DNA of 64,000 bases from Verrucomicrobiaceae bacterium E54 (GTDB lineage Bacteria > Verrucomicrobiota > Verrucomicrobiia > Verrucomicrobiales > Akkermansiaceae), in contig JAKZES010000022.1 in NCBI GenBank assembly GCA_022548915.1, positions 1 through 64,000 on the forward strand, in the 5' to 3' direction. A program made the translations under genes and the position numbers. This document shows positions 52,481 through 64,000 of this stretch, piece by piece (positions within the stretch are counted from its first letter, which is position 1; each line of letters starts with the position of its first letter). Below the pieces are notes generated by a model. The model was given only the letters and a program-made list of their open reading frames with translations, was not told the origin of the DNA and did not search any database.

Positions 52481-53899
52481 ATGCATCGACGATCCCATTT
52501 CATCGGCCTTGCCTGCGTTCTCAGCCTGCGTTCGTTGCTGGCGGGGGAGGGGGTCGCCGAATGGCGGCAGCAGGTGCCGCAGGATTGCCCCTTCGAAATG
52601 TCGGAGGACTTCGCGGGGGTGCGCTTCACCGGCAGGCACAGTGATTATCACGTCGGCGACACCTTCTACCCGTCATGGGCCGCCGATGGGAATCTGTATT
52701 CCCCGTGGACCGACGGGGTGACCGACGGGGTCAAATGCAGTTCCGGGGGAGGGGTGAAGTCGGGTTTCAAGACCGGCCATGCCGTGATGATCGGCGACGA
52801 TCCGCTCAAACTGGAGATCCGCAACACCTCGCCGCCCAAGCAGGCCCTGGCCACGCCCTATCGGGGCCGCTACCCCTGTGGATCGCTGGTCCACGACGGC
52901 ATCTGGTACTACGGCACCTACTGCCTGGGGCCGAGCGCGAGTTATCGGCATCAGGGTCTGAGCTGGAACTGGCCGGTGCTGGGTCCGATGCCGGGATTCC
53001 AGATTTCGCGCGACCTCGGGAAAACCTGGGAGCCGTCGCCCCATTCGGCCACCGAGCCCCTGTTTCCCGAGCCGGGCCAATTCCTCGGTCCGGTGAGAAT
53101 GGGGGCGCCCAAGTTCGTGGACTTCGGCCGCAACATGGAGCACTCGCCCGACGGCAAGGCCTACCTCATCGGCATGGGCGCGGAGGAGAACGATCCGAAA
53201 CCCCGCCCCTGCATCCGCCCGGCGGAGGATGGCAGCGGGCTGGTGATCCACGATGGGGTCTGCGAGGAACCGATCCGCATGGAAGTCCGGCGGGGTGAGG
53301 AGGCCGACCCTCAACTCAAGGCCCCGGCGGCCGCGGCTCGCAAGCAACTCAAGGGCAGGACCTTCAATCACGGCAACCTCAGTTGGATCAGCGCCGACCA
53401 GGTCTATCTGGCGCGCGTCACGCCCTCGCCGCAAACCATCAACGACCTCAGTGCCTACGAGTTCTTCGCCGGGCATGATACGGGAGGGGATCCAGTCTGG
53501 ACGGGCGATTTTTCGAAGATCCGGCCCTTGCTCGAATGGAACAACCACATGGGCTGCGTGACGGCCACCTGGGTGCCCGGGCTCAAGAAGTATCTGATGT
53601 GCGTGACCGATGGTTGGCCGACGGTGACCAGGATGACTTCCTACATCCTGGAGGCCGATGAATTGACGGGACCGTGGAAGATGGTCGCCTACATGAAGGA
53701 CTTCGGGGAGCAGGCCTACTTCCTCAATGTGCCCAGCAAGTTCATCGGCGGGGACGGTCGCAAGATGTGGCTCTGCTACTCGGCGAACTTCGCCAACGAG
53801 GGCAACGGCCTGCTGGTCGAGCCGCTCAAGATCCATCCGCCCGGTGGTCGATACGGGCTGAGCCTGCACGAGATGGAGCTGATCCCGCGCGGCGAATAG
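52481..53899 (+). CDS. Secreted beta-propeller-like protein (GH43/DUF4185-like)
   Basis: This 472-residue protein starts at ATG 52481, where a signal peptide begins (HFIGLACVLSLRSLLAGEG). Repeated Trp/Gly-rich blades include YPSWAADGNLYSPWTDG, GMGAEENDPKPRPCIRP, LSWISADQVYLARVTP, MGCVTATWVPGLKKYLMCVT and KMWLCYSANF. They give the look of a five-bladed propeller as in GH43/GH117 or DUF4185 proteins. The catalytic acids cannot be assigned with certainty. Its location between polysaccharide-related genes suggests a glycoside hydrolase or binding role. No PEP-CTERM or cassette tag is present. Confidence 0.6.
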   Translation: MHRRSHFIGLACVLSLRSLLAGEGVAEWRQQVPQDCPFEMSEDFAGVRFTGRHSDYHVGDTFYPSWAADGNLYSPWTDGVTDGVKCSSGGGVKSGFKTGHAVMIGDDPLKLEIRNTSPPKQALATPYRGRYPCGSLVHDGIWYYGTYCLGPSASYRHQGLSWNWPVLGPMPGFQISRDLGKTWEPSPHSATEPLFPEPGQFLGPVRMGAPKFVDFGRNMEHSPDGKAYLIGMGAEENDPKPRPCIRPAEDGSGLVIHDGVCEEPIRMEVRRGEEADPQLKAPAAAARKQLKGRTFNHGNLSWISADQVYLARVTPSPQTINDLSAYEFFAGHDTGGDPVWTGDFSKIRPLLEWNNHMGCVTATWVPGLKKYLMCVTDGWPTVTRMTSYILEADELTGPWKMVAYMKDFGEQAYFLNVPSKFIGGDGRKMWLCYSANFANEGNGLLVEPLKIHPPGGRYGLSLHEMELIPRGE

Positions 53900-54411
53900 C
53901 CAGCGGGTGATCTGCCGGCCTTGCCCGGCATGCGGCCACTGCATCATCAGGACGGGCTGGGCGGTTCCCCGGCCTTGAGATCGTCCGCATCAACCATGGA
54001 TGCAGTGATGACGTGCAAGACACAGGACATGGCGATTCAGCAACTCCGATCGCCGTACGTAGCTGTATTCGGAACTAAGTCAGATTCGGGCTGAATCGCC
54101 TGAGAAGCCATCACGTCGGGAGACGATTCTCTTGAGCTGAATGACCGCGTTTAGAGCCCGTAAATCCCTGAAATTCAGTCATGAAGGCAGTGTCAATTGT
54201 GCGGTTGGATTGATCGGAACCCCGCGTTCTCGATGACGGATCAAGCAGCTTCAACACCCTGATTGCACAGATGGAAAAACCTTGCGCCGCATGGGACCGA
54301 TTTGATCCATGCAACTCATCTGACCACACGGTCGCATCCAAATCGCCACTCTGGGGAAACCACCGAAGAGTCGCCCGGCAGGGCTGAGAAAACCGAAGTC
54401 GACAGCAATCC
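53900..54411. other. Intergenic region, nothing recognised
   Basis: 512 bp without a supported gene, repeat or clear terminator. The promoter of the 54412 gene is presumably within it. Confidence 0.4.
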
Positions 54412-57147
54412 ATGAACGCGAGCATCAAGACCTGTTTCCGAATCCTGGCCCTCTCAACCGTATCGCTCTGCTTGTCGATGACCATGGCGAAGGGCGATTA
54501 TTACGAGGAGGAGCCCTTCTTTCAGCCCTATCCCCGGGCGAACTGGCAGATCAAAAGTTTCGGACCCGTCGGGATCGGCATCTCGATCCACAACCATCAA
54601 GGCGAGATGTCGATGAAGATCCTCAATGTCGAGGAGGGCTCGCCCGCGGCCGGAACGGGTCAACTGGAGAGCGGGCAGATGATCGAGAGCATCAATGGCG
54701 TCAAACTCGAAAAGCGCGACCCGCGCCTGATCCTGGCAGAGCTGATCACCGATGCGGAGGCGAGTGACGGGGTCCTCAGGTTCGCCATTCGGGACAAAGG
54801 CCTCGTCAGGGTCACGATCCCGGTGATGGAAAGTTACAGTCCGACCTGGCCGCTTAACTGCAAAAAATCCGACAAGATTGTTCGGAACCTGGCCGACCGG
54901 ATCGCCGAGGTCGGCGAGAAGGAGTGGGGCTCGGTGCTGTTCCTGCTCTCCACGGGCGAGGAGAAGGATCTCGAGGTCGTTCGTGGATGGATGAAGAAGC
55001 GCGAGACAGTCGGCAGCATCAACTGGGAAATCGGTTACCGCGGGATCGGGGTGTGTGAATACTATCTGCGAACGGGGGATTCGTCGGTCCTGCCCATGAT
55101 CCAGAAGGCCGCCGATGATCTCCGGGACCGCATCTACAATGGGGGGTGGGCCGGAAGGGGCGGCTCCTACACCTACCAGGCGGGAGGACACCTGAATGCC
55201 GCAGGGGTGCATTGCCTCACCTTCCTGTTGCTGGCAAAGACCTGCGGGGTGGACGTGGACGAGGCCACCCTGCAGGGCTCGCTGCGCCATTTTTACCGCT
55301 TTGCAGGACGCGGGAGCGTGCCCTACGGCGACTACACCCCGAAGGTCGGCTACGGCGACTGCAATGGCAAGACCAGCGGTCTCGCCTTGGCGATGGCGGC
55401 GGCCAGTCGATTGACGCCCGATGGACACCGATCCATCTATCACAAAGCCGCCCAGATCAGCGCCATGAAAAGCTTTTATGGCATCAACACCTACAGTGTG
55501 GGTCACACGGGAGGAGGCATCGGCGAGATTTGGAAGTCGAGCGCAATGGCTCTGATGAAGGATTTGCGTCCAGAACAATACCGCGCCTATCTGGATGAGA
55601 GGAAGTGGGTGATGGAACTCTCCCGCCGGCACACCGGCAGCATCGGTGTCGGCGGGGCATCCGGAGACCGCTACAACGAGGGCGCGGGTGAGAATGAACT
55701 CGCCTGGGGCAACTACTTTGCCCTGACCTACACCCTGCCGCGAAGGAAGCTCTTCTTGTTCGGCGCACCCAGCAAGTACGCCAAAACCCATGAGCTGCCG
55801 GCTCGTCCCTGGGGGACTGCGGCCGATGACGACTTCGCCTCGGCCAAGCCGGTGCGCGGGGAGAACAGCGCGCTGGTGAACAGTCCGGGTCCCGTTCATG
55901 CGGTCGGGGACATCGCGAAGGAAGACCCCCGCCAACATGCCGGCAAGGCCGTCGAAGAGCTGATGAAGAGCGATGAGGTTTCCGATCAGGACATCGTGAC
56001 CTACCTCCACCACCCGGAAATCGGCCACCGCAACGCCGCCATGTACGCGGCGCTGCGGCTGAGAAAGGATCACACCATCATGGGTCTCCTGGAGTCGGAG
56101 GATGCGAGACTGCAGCACATGGGAATCATGGCCCTCCACGAGTATCTCGGCACCTGGCGCAAAAACAACATGGACCCCGACCGGGTCACGCCCGCCATGT
56201 GGAGCCGGGTCGAGGAGTTGATCCGGGATCGCGAAACTTCCTGGTTCGTCAAGCAGTGGGCCCTGGGCGTGCTGGCCCATGCCGATCTGGATAAGTTGCG
56301 CGAATTCAGGGACCTGCTCGCTTCCCTGATCGTTCACGAGGAGCACTGGATCCAGGGATCGGCGATCTCGACGAGCAAGCAGCTCTTCGCCGACCCGCAA
56401 AGTTACAGGACGGTGTTTCCTCCCGTGGCTCAAGCTCTCTCGAAGGCCACCGCCTACCCGATTGTCACACGGACCGGCATGATCACCAGTCAACTCAAGA
56501 CGGAGGGAACTCCCGAAATGCGCGAGTATGCCGTGGAGGTGCTGAAGCCGCTTTACCGTGACCTGCCCAATGAGATGGTCAGCGAGCGGGGGATTTTCGT
56601 GGTTCCCGGTGGAGGAGGAATCAAGCGGGCAAACATCGCCAGTCTCATCGGATTCTCCGAGGAGGGGCAACACTTTCTGGATGCCATGCCGAAAATCACC
56701 ACGAAATGGGTCATCAGCGGCCGGGAAGAGGACAAATACGTGTTCGGGGGTGAATTCCAACTCAACGAAGAACTGGTTGGCGGCTGGCTCCCACTGAGAA
56801 TTCGCAAAGAGAAAATCAAGAGCGAGGAGGAGGCCATCAAGTTCATCGAGCGCTACATAAAGTTGAGAGGGCTGCCGTCTCCGGAGTCCAAGGACATTGG
56901 CGCGGGCTTCCGGGTCAAGGAGGGATCAGAAATCATCAATGTCTACGGCGGCGTTTCCTGGAGGTATGGAAAGACCATGAAGCATTCCGGAAACATGGCC
57001 TTCAAGCCCTTCATTGATCAGGCCTATCACTTCAAGGTCCTCACCGTTGGTGGCAGGAGGTTTCTCATGATCGAGGAGAATTTTGAGCTGGAAAGAAACA
57101 AGGACTACGTGCCTGTCTACGAGCTCTACGTGCATGTGAAAGGATGA
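54412..57147 (+). CDS. Secreted PDZ/alpha-toroid/HEAT protein (DUF6288-like), second paralog
   Basis: This 911-residue protein has a signal-like N-terminus (FRILALSTVSLCLSMTMAKG). Its PDZ-like domain (~45-135; ILNVEEGSPAAGTGQLESGQ) and toroid segment (~180-450; GGSYTYQAGGHLNAAG, PYGDYTPKVGYGDCNGKTSG) match those of 30635-33127. The toroid keeps the blocks GSVPYGDYTP/GSIPYGDGIP and NGKTSGLALAM/NGRSSLAVIFF. Helical repeats and a final ~200-residue domain follow. A metallophosphoesterase gene starts 58 bp downstream, suggesting shared regulation. It lies in the polysaccharide region. Function is not established. Confidence 0.75.
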   Translation: MNASIKTCFRILALSTVSLCLSMTMAKGDYYEEEPFFQPYPRANWQIKSFGPVGIGISIHNHQGEMSMKILNVEEGSPAAGTGQLESGQMIESINGVKLEKRDPRLILAELITDAEASDGVLRFAIRDKGLVRVTIPVMESYSPTWPLNCKKSDKIVRNLADRIAEVGEKEWGSVLFLLSTGEEKDLEVVRGWMKKRETVGSINWEIGYRGIGVCEYYLRTGDSSVLPMIQKAADDLRDRIYNGGWAGRGGSYTYQAGGHLNAAGVHCLTFLLLAKTCGVDVDEATLQGSLRHFYRFAGRGSVPYGDYTPKVGYGDCNGKTSGLALAMAAASRLTPDGHRSIYHKAAQISAMKSFYGINTYSVGHTGGGIGEIWKSSAMALMKDLRPEQYRAYLDERKWVMELSRRHTGSIGVGGASGDRYNEGAGENELAWGNYFALTYTLPRRKLFLFGAPSKYAKTHELPARPWGTAADDDFASAKPVRGENSALVNSPGPVHAVGDIAKEDPRQHAGKAVEELMKSDEVSDQDIVTYLHHPEIGHRNAAMYAALRLRKDHTIMGLLESEDARLQHMGIMALHEYLGTWRKNNMDPDRVTPAMWSRVEELIRDRETSWFVKQWALGVLAHADLDKLREFRDLLASLIVHEEHWIQGSAISTSKQLFADPQSYRTVFPPVAQALSKATAYPIVTRTGMITSQLKTEGTPEMREYAVEVLKPLYRDLPNEMVSERGIFVVPGGGGIKRANIASLIGFSEEGQHFLDAMPKITTKWVISGREEDKYVFGGEFQLNEELVGGWLPLRIRKEKIKSEEEAIKFIERYIKLRGLPSPESKDIGAGFRVKEGSEIINVYGGVSWRYGKTMKHSGNMAFKPFIDQAYHFKVLTVGGRRFLMIEENFELERNKDYVPVYELYVHVKG

Positions 57148-57205
57148 TGGCGAAATTTCCGTTCACGATCCGCCTCAGTAATAACAAACCGAACTCCGCT
57201 ACCCC

Positions 57206-58483
57206 ATGAAATGGTTCACGTCTTCATTCAAATTGATGTTCGCGTCGATGATGGCCTTGTGCCTGTCATTGCAGGCCTTTGGCGAGGATGCCACAGGCCG
57301 TTCCGGCCCCGACGAGGCCGAGGTCGTCAAGCACCTTCGTGTGATTTGGACGAACGACCCGCAAACTCGCGCCATGGTCTGCTGGGACACTGAAGAAGAG
57401 GGTACGGATCACCGTGTCTACTACGATACCGAAAGCCACGGGGGCGTTCTTGAAAACTACAGGCACAGTCAAGTGAGCACGGAGACCGGACCTTACCACG
57501 TCCATGAGAAATCCAAATCGAAGGAGCCGAGCCTGTATTATCACCACACCCAGCTGAAGGACCTCAAGCCCGACACGATCTACTATTTCGTGTTCTCCAG
57601 TGATGGCGCCATTTCGAAAGAATACCACTTCAAGACCGCCCCGGCGGAAGACAAACCATTCAAAATGTTTTATGGCAGTGATTCCCAGGGCAATTCCAGA
57701 AAATCGCATCACATTTATAAGCTCATCTCCAAAAAGTTTGAAGAAGATGATTCCATCCTGGCTCTCGCCCATGGCGGGGACTTTGTCGGGACCGGTGATG
57801 CGCCCTGGCAATGGGAGGGGATGCTGAAAATCTATCAGCTCACCACGACTTCCACCGGCCGGGTGCTCCCGCTGATGCCGGCCTATGGCAATCATGACAT
57901 GGGGCCCGTCTTCGGTCAGGTGATGGGCTTTCCCGGTGGCAAAGGGAACCACTACTATGCCACACGCCTGAGTTCTGAAGTGCTATGGGTCGCGCTCAAC
58001 ACCTGTGGAGGGCATGAGGGCGTCGGGACAGGCGGCGCACAGCAGGAGTTTCTTGCCGCAGCTTTGGCCGAGGCACACGACAACCGCTGGAAGGTGGCCC
58101 ACTACCACGATCCGGTCTATCCTGCCGTGAAGCGCCCCAGCGGCGGACGCCAAAACTGGGTGCCTCTCTTTGAAAAGCACAATCTCACGCTTGCTTGCGA
58201 AGCGGATGGCCATGTCCTCAAGCGGACGGTTCCGATTCGGGACGGGAAGCACGATCCAACGGGCGTCGTCTATATCGGCGAGGGCGGATTGGACAACGAC
58301 CAGCGCTGGCCGAAGAAGGACCGATGGTACATCCAGTCACCCGGCATGACGGATCGGGTCCAACACTTCCACTTGCTCTCCTTCACGAGGGAAGCTCTCA
58401 CCGTCGAGGTCTTCGACGTCGATGGCAAGGTCATCGACACCCACGTCATTGCGGCACGCCCGTCGGAGAGCAGGGACCAATGA
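57206..58483 (+). CDS. Secreted purple-acid-phosphatase-like metallophosphoesterase
   Basis: This 425-residue protein has a signal peptide (MMALCLSLQAFGEDA). An N-terminal FN3-like domain (~40-145; HLRVIWTNDPQTRAMVCWDT) is followed by the calcineurin-like core. Its motifs are SDSQG (Asp159), GGDF (Asp192), GNHD (Asn229, His230), AHYHDP (His299, His301) and DGHVLK (His336). The last usually reads GHxH, and its second His is replaced by Leu. The arrangement is that of plant-type purple acid phosphatases. It may dephosphorylate sugar or nucleotide esters during polysaccharide use. The altered motif could change metal binding. It is 58 bp downstream of the PDZ protein. Confidence 0.8.
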   Translation: MKWFTSSFKLMFASMMALCLSLQAFGEDATGRSGPDEAEVVKHLRVIWTNDPQTRAMVCWDTEEEGTDHRVYYDTESHGGVLENYRHSQVSTETGPYHVHEKSKSKEPSLYYHHTQLKDLKPDTIYYFVFSSDGAISKEYHFKTAPAEDKPFKMFYGSDSQGNSRKSHHIYKLISKKFEEDDSILALAHGGDFVGTGDAPWQWEGMLKIYQLTTTSTGRVLPLMPAYGNHDMGPVFGQVMGFPGGKGNHYYATRLSSEVLWVALNTCGGHEGVGTGGAQQEFLAAALAEAHDNRWKVAHYHDPVYPAVKRPSGGRQNWVPLFEKHNLTLACEADGHVLKRTVPIRDGKHDPTGVVYIGEGGLDNDQRWPKKDRWYIQSPGMTDRVQHFHLLSFTREALTVEVFDVDGKVIDTHVIAARPSESRDQ

Positions 58484-58550
58484 CGGGACCTCCACCGGCC
58501 ATCGCGTGTGGTGGTTTGTTGTTGGCGGCCTTGTGGTCAAGGGGGTGAAC
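58484..58550. other. Short convergent gap
   Basis: 67 bp between convergent genes (phosphatase and GH106-like), no clear terminator hairpin visible. Confidence 0.3.
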
Positions 58551-61500
58551 CTAGTCCATGATCCTGACCGGCCCGAGCAGGCCCGAGGGGAAGAGTTCGC
58601 CGGGACCGGGCGAGGTGGTGAAGGTGTAACGACCGGCCTTGTGTGCTTTTCCACCGAGCAGGCCGGAGTCCCACTTCAGGGTGCGGGCATCCTTGTCGGG
58701 GGCCTGGGTGTCGCCCAGAAGGCGGTTGGACCAGCGGTTGGCGACCTCGATTTCGAGTTGGTTGACGCCGCCCTTGAGTGCCCCGGTGATGTCGACCCGC
58801 CAGGGCGCGCACCAGACCACTCCCAGATCCTGACCATTGAGTCTGACCCGGGCGATGTCGTGCACGGTGCCGAGCTCCAGGTAGGTTGTTGAACCCGCGC
58901 CCGTCCCGTTTCGCTTGAACTCGAAGCGCTTCCGGTAGGTGGCGATGCCGGAATAGTACCGGACGCCGTGCTCTTCAAACTGGGTCCAATCCTTGAGCGC
59001 CTCGAAGGTGATCTTCTCCGGGCCGCCGTAGTTTGGGTCGAAGCTCACCTCCCAGGGGCCTTCAAGGGTCATCTGGGCTTCGCTTTTCGGGAAGTTGACC
59101 CCGCCTGCCGATTCCCTGCGCTTGGAGGCGGCGTGAGCAAACACCACGAAGTAGCTCTCCAGAGGCTCGAAACGCAGGGGGATGCGCGTCCCGGACTTCT
59201 CCGGGCTGAACTCGGGGAGGGCGCGGATCTTGCCGGTGATGGGGTCCCAGTGCTGCGGCTGGTCGCTGCGGGCGCGGAAAAAGGCGCTGGTTTCGACCGG
59301 CTCCTCGGAGGGGTTGGAGACGAAGTAGATGTCCGCCTCTGGCGTGCGCCGATGGGTGAAGCGCAGTGGTACTTCGGAATTGAAGTCTTCATCCAGGCCG
59401 AGGCTTTGAAGAATGCCGGCGGTGAGCCCGTAATCCGGATAGATGCTGATCTTGTTTTTTTCTCGTGTCGCCTCGGGTTTTCCGGCGAGGAATTCGGCAG
59501 CGCCCGCATCGAGAAGGATCTGTCCTTTGCCGAACTTGCGGACTTGCGGGTAGGGGGCTTTGCCCCAGAGTTCTTCGGCGAGACGGCGCACCTCCTGATC
59601 CCATTTCGGATAGTTGCTCAGGCTGGGGGAGGCGCTGGGCGGGTAACCCAGGACCGTGGCCCCGTTCTCGACCAGGCCGATGATGGTGCGCAGCAAGTCC
59701 GGCGTCATGGTCTCGAAGCGGGGAAGGACGAGCAGGCGGTACTGGGTTGCCCCCGGCACGCCGATCCGATCTCCATTGACGACCATTTGCTTCAGGATGC
59801 CCTGGGAGCAGCCGTCGAAGGAGTAGCCCTTTTTGTCGGGTAGTTTGCCGGCTCCGGCGAGGGCGCTCTCTGGCGGGATGAAGGTGTGGGGCGAACCTTC
59901 CGGCGTCAGGTAGAGGACATCGGAAACGGTGGTGCCCTGCTGGAGCAGATGCGAACAGCGGCTGAGGTAGGTGTGGAAGCCGTCCACCATCGGCCACCAG
60001 GTCTGTCCGCGATCCCAGCGCACGCCCCAGCCGCCCATGGTCATGCCGGGCCGGGCCTTTTCGCCGAGGGCCTTGTGGGTGAAGGTGTGAAATTGGAAGT
60101 GGTTGACGCCCATGGCCAGTGCCCAGTCGGCCTGGTTCTTGAGCGAAGCGGGGTAGTGGCGGCCCTTTTCATCGCGGTGGCCGGTGAACGCTTCCGATGA
60201 AACGATCGGAAGGCCGAGGGTATGGCCGATCGAGGCCGCTTCGATCGCGGAGTAGGAGGTGTCATACTTCGTGCTCCAGAATTCACACATCGGCACATCG
60301 GCGTAGGCACCGTATTCGAGGTCGTTGCTCTGGTTGCCTCCGTAGGGCTCGATGGAAAACTTCAAGCCGCGCTCATGGCTCATTTCCCGCAGGGGACCGA
60401 CGTAGTTTTCCAGCATGAGTTCCTGAATGGTGAGGCGGAAGTCCCAGAGCGCGCGCTCCGTGAGTTTCCGGTCCTTCACCACGCGACCCGAGAGGGTCGG
60501 CAGCCAGGGGGTGAAGTCATAGCCGCGACGCTTTTGGAAGGCATCGAGAAAGCCCGGGGACCAGTTCTGGGCGTTCATTTCCCAACTGTCGAGGTGCAGG
60601 GCCACGAGGCCACCCTGCGAATCCGGATCACCTGGCCCGGCGGCGTCGATCAGTCTCTGGCAGTAGTGCTCGAAGTGCTTTTCGAGCAGCTCCCGGCTGA
60701 ATTTGTCGTGGTCGAGCCCGACCACGGGGAAGGATGCCGGGCGATTGCTGGTGCCGTTGGAGCGACGGCCGAAACGCAGGACGGTCCATTCACCGGCGGG
60801 CACCTCCCATTCGAGGATGCCCTCCGCGTTGAGATGTCCAGTCAGGTCGATGACGGCTTCCGGATCGATGGCCGGCTCCTCCGGATTGATGGCGGGGATG
60901 GCCGGACCACTTAAAAAGGCCGCCGAACCGTGCATGTAATCGGAGCGTTGATAGAAGGCGACCTGATCCGCGTCTTCGAGGGTCACCTCGGTGGCGGGGA
61001 AGGCGTAAACCGCGACGTCCTCATAAAAGTCGACGTCGAGCATCTTCCACCAACGGGCCCGCTGCGGGGCGATCGGGAGTTTTTCTTTGATCGTTGCCGG
61101 TCCCTTGAGCGTGGTTTCGGAGTAGACGAGATGCTGCATCGACTCCTCCGGTTTGATCCAGGGTCCGCCCGTCCCCGTCCAGCCCGGGCCCACCCCGAGA
61201 GTCACATCGATGCCGAGTCTGCGGGCCTCGTCCACCCCGTGGCGCAATAGCTTCATCCACTCCGGCGAAAGCATCTCGACGGGTCCCCTTGGCACACCGA
61301 CGTTGACCTCCAGCCACACCACATGTCCCATTCCCGCAGCCTTCATCGATTCGAGGTCGCGCGTCATTTCCTCGCGGTCCAGGTTGCCGTCCATGAAATA
61401 CCAGTAGGCACCCGGCCGGGCGGGATTGGGTGGATCTTGAAAGGCGTCTTGCAGTGCGGGCGACTGGGCCGACCCGTGGGATGCCATGGACAAGACCAGG

Positions 61501-61568
61501 CATAGCAGGACTTTGCGCAGCGGATTGCGGTGGCGACGTTTGGACGACAGGTGTCGCATGGGGTTCAT
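58551..61568 (-). CDS. Secreted GH106-type (alpha-L-rhamnosidase-like) glycosidase
   Basis: This 1005-residue protein has a signal peptide (LRKVLLCLVLSMASHGSAQ). The first segment, DPPNPARPGAYWYFMDGNLD, followed by REEMTRDLESMKAAGMGHVV and WLEVNVGVPRGPVEML, is the opening of GH106-type enzymes. Further blocks are LHLDSWEMNAQNWSPGFLD, GLKFSIEPYGGN and FTGHRDEKGRHYPASLKNQ. The family removes terminal alpha-L-rhamnose by inversion. Catalytic Glu residues are expected in the middle part but are not pinned down here. The C-terminal beta domain (TTYLELGTVHDIARVRLNGQ) fits the family. It follows the beta-galactosidase gene on the same strand with a 150-bp gap. Confidence 0.85.
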   Translation of the reverse strand: MNPMRHLSSKRRHRNPLRKVLLCLVLSMASHGSAQSPALQDAFQDPPNPARPGAYWYFMDGNLDREEMTRDLESMKAAGMGHVVWLEVNVGVPRGPVEMLSPEWMKLLRHGVDEARRLGIDVTLGVGPGWTGTGGPWIKPEESMQHLVYSETTLKGPATIKEKLPIAPQRARWWKMLDVDFYEDVAVYAFPATEVTLEDADQVAFYQRSDYMHGSAAFLSGPAIPAINPEEPAIDPEAVIDLTGHLNAEGILEWEVPAGEWTVLRFGRRSNGTSNRPASFPVVGLDHDKFSRELLEKHFEHYCQRLIDAAGPGDPDSQGGLVALHLDSWEMNAQNWSPGFLDAFQKRRGYDFTPWLPTLSGRVVKDRKLTERALWDFRLTIQELMLENYVGPLREMSHERGLKFSIEPYGGNQSNDLEYGAYADVPMCEFWSTKYDTSYSAIEAASIGHTLGLPIVSSEAFTGHRDEKGRHYPASLKNQADWALAMGVNHFQFHTFTHKALGEKARPGMTMGGWGVRWDRGQTWWPMVDGFHTYLSRCSHLLQQGTTVSDVLYLTPEGSPHTFIPPESALAGAGKLPDKKGYSFDGCSQGILKQMVVNGDRIGVPGATQYRLLVLPRFETMTPDLLRTIIGLVENGATVLGYPPSASPSLSNYPKWDQEVRRLAEELWGKAPYPQVRKFGKGQILLDAGAAEFLAGKPEATREKNKISIYPDYGLTAGILQSLGLDEDFNSEVPLRFTHRRTPEADIYFVSNPSEEPVETSAFFRARSDQPQHWDPITGKIRALPEFSPEKSGTRIPLRFEPLESYFVVFAHAASKRRESAGGVNFPKSEAQMTLEGPWEVSFDPNYGGPEKITFEALKDWTQFEEHGVRYYSGIATYRKRFEFKRNGTGAGSTTYLELGTVHDIARVRLNGQDLGVVWCAPWRVDITGALKGGVNQLEIEVANRWSNRLLGDTQAPDKDARTLKWDSGLLGGKAHKAGRYTFTTSPGPGELFPSGLLGPVRIMD

Positions 61569-61718
61569 TGGCTTTGGTTTGAATGGGCTGCGGTGCCTGC
61601 CCAGGGCCGCGCCTGTGGCGGGTCGGCCGATGTTTCGTCAGCGGCCCCTTTTTGACAGGATGTTGCGGCGTGATGTCGAAGCGCCGCAAGCCTGGTGATT
61701 CGAAGGGGTTCCATCCGT

Positions 61719-64000
<2,282 letters not shown>

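Noticed and set aside
54454-56760. 768-codon minus-strand frame
   Set aside because: Antisense shadow of the second PDZ/toroid protein gene.

Overview
The window looks like chromosomal DNA of a Verrucomicrobia bacterium, probably order Verrucomicrobiales. The signs are high GC, several short secreted proteins ending in PEP-CTERM tags (VPEPS...RRRR), a Verru_Chthon cassette A-like pilin-type protein, very large secreted sulfatases with a verrucomicrobial C-terminal style, and many hairpin-type intergenic repeats. No rRNA, intact tRNA or CRISPR array was seen.

Region 1 (1-14586) is the right-hand part of an integrated genomic island. Its boundary is a 3' tRNA fragment (T-arm, acceptor strand and ACCA, probably tRNA-Pro) at 14541-14586, directly beside a tyrosine integrase (13212-14426). 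Leftward lie an excisionase-like HTH gene and an overlapping replication-type operon: unknown protein, DEDDy exonuclease, polymerase-A-like DNA polymerase and winged-helix protein. Then come unknown genes, and a divergent pair. On the minus strand is a zinc-ribbon/TIR/NACHT protein that runs off the left edge. On the plus strand is a protein of the Pup-ligase/deamidase (PafA/Dop) family with a helical-repeat C-terminal half, followed by an MraZ-like protein. A Dop/PafA enzyme with no recognisable Pup, proteasome or Mpa, placed beside a TIR-NACHT immune-type protein in a mobile island, is the strongest candidate for an undescribed conflict system here.

Region 2 (14587-30364) starts with IS debris and hairpins. 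It continues with a minus-strand block of three giant secreted sulfatases (C-x-P-x-R motifs), two PEP-CTERM proteins, and a tandem set of secreted proteins that share an almost identical ~90-residue C-terminal cassette ending FLRAETAP.

Region 3 (30365-39158) holds a PDZ/alpha-toroid/HEAT protein (DUF6288-like), a Verru_Chthon A-like protein with an overlapping small partner, a 220-bp MITE and multi-hairpin elements.

Region 4 (39159-49946) is a plus-strand polysaccharide-degradation cluster: lectin-like protein, PEP-CTERM protein, sialate O-acetylesterase-type SGNH enzyme, a translationally coupled sulfatase, and a GntR/LacI-type regulator. One ~250-residue lectin-like domain recurs through it.

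Region 5 (49947-64000) has two paralogous secreted proteins that differ in their C-terminal tag (PEP-CTERM versus FLRAETAP cassette), a beta-propeller-like protein, a second PDZ/DUF6288-like protein, a purple-acid-phosphatase-like enzyme, a GH106-type glycosidase and a GH2 beta-galactosidase running off the right edge. Together regions 2, 4 and 5 describe a bacterium specialised in sulfated, acetylated, rhamnose- and galactose-containing polysaccharides. The paralog pair suggests that the FLRAETAP cassette may be an alternative surface-sorting signal.
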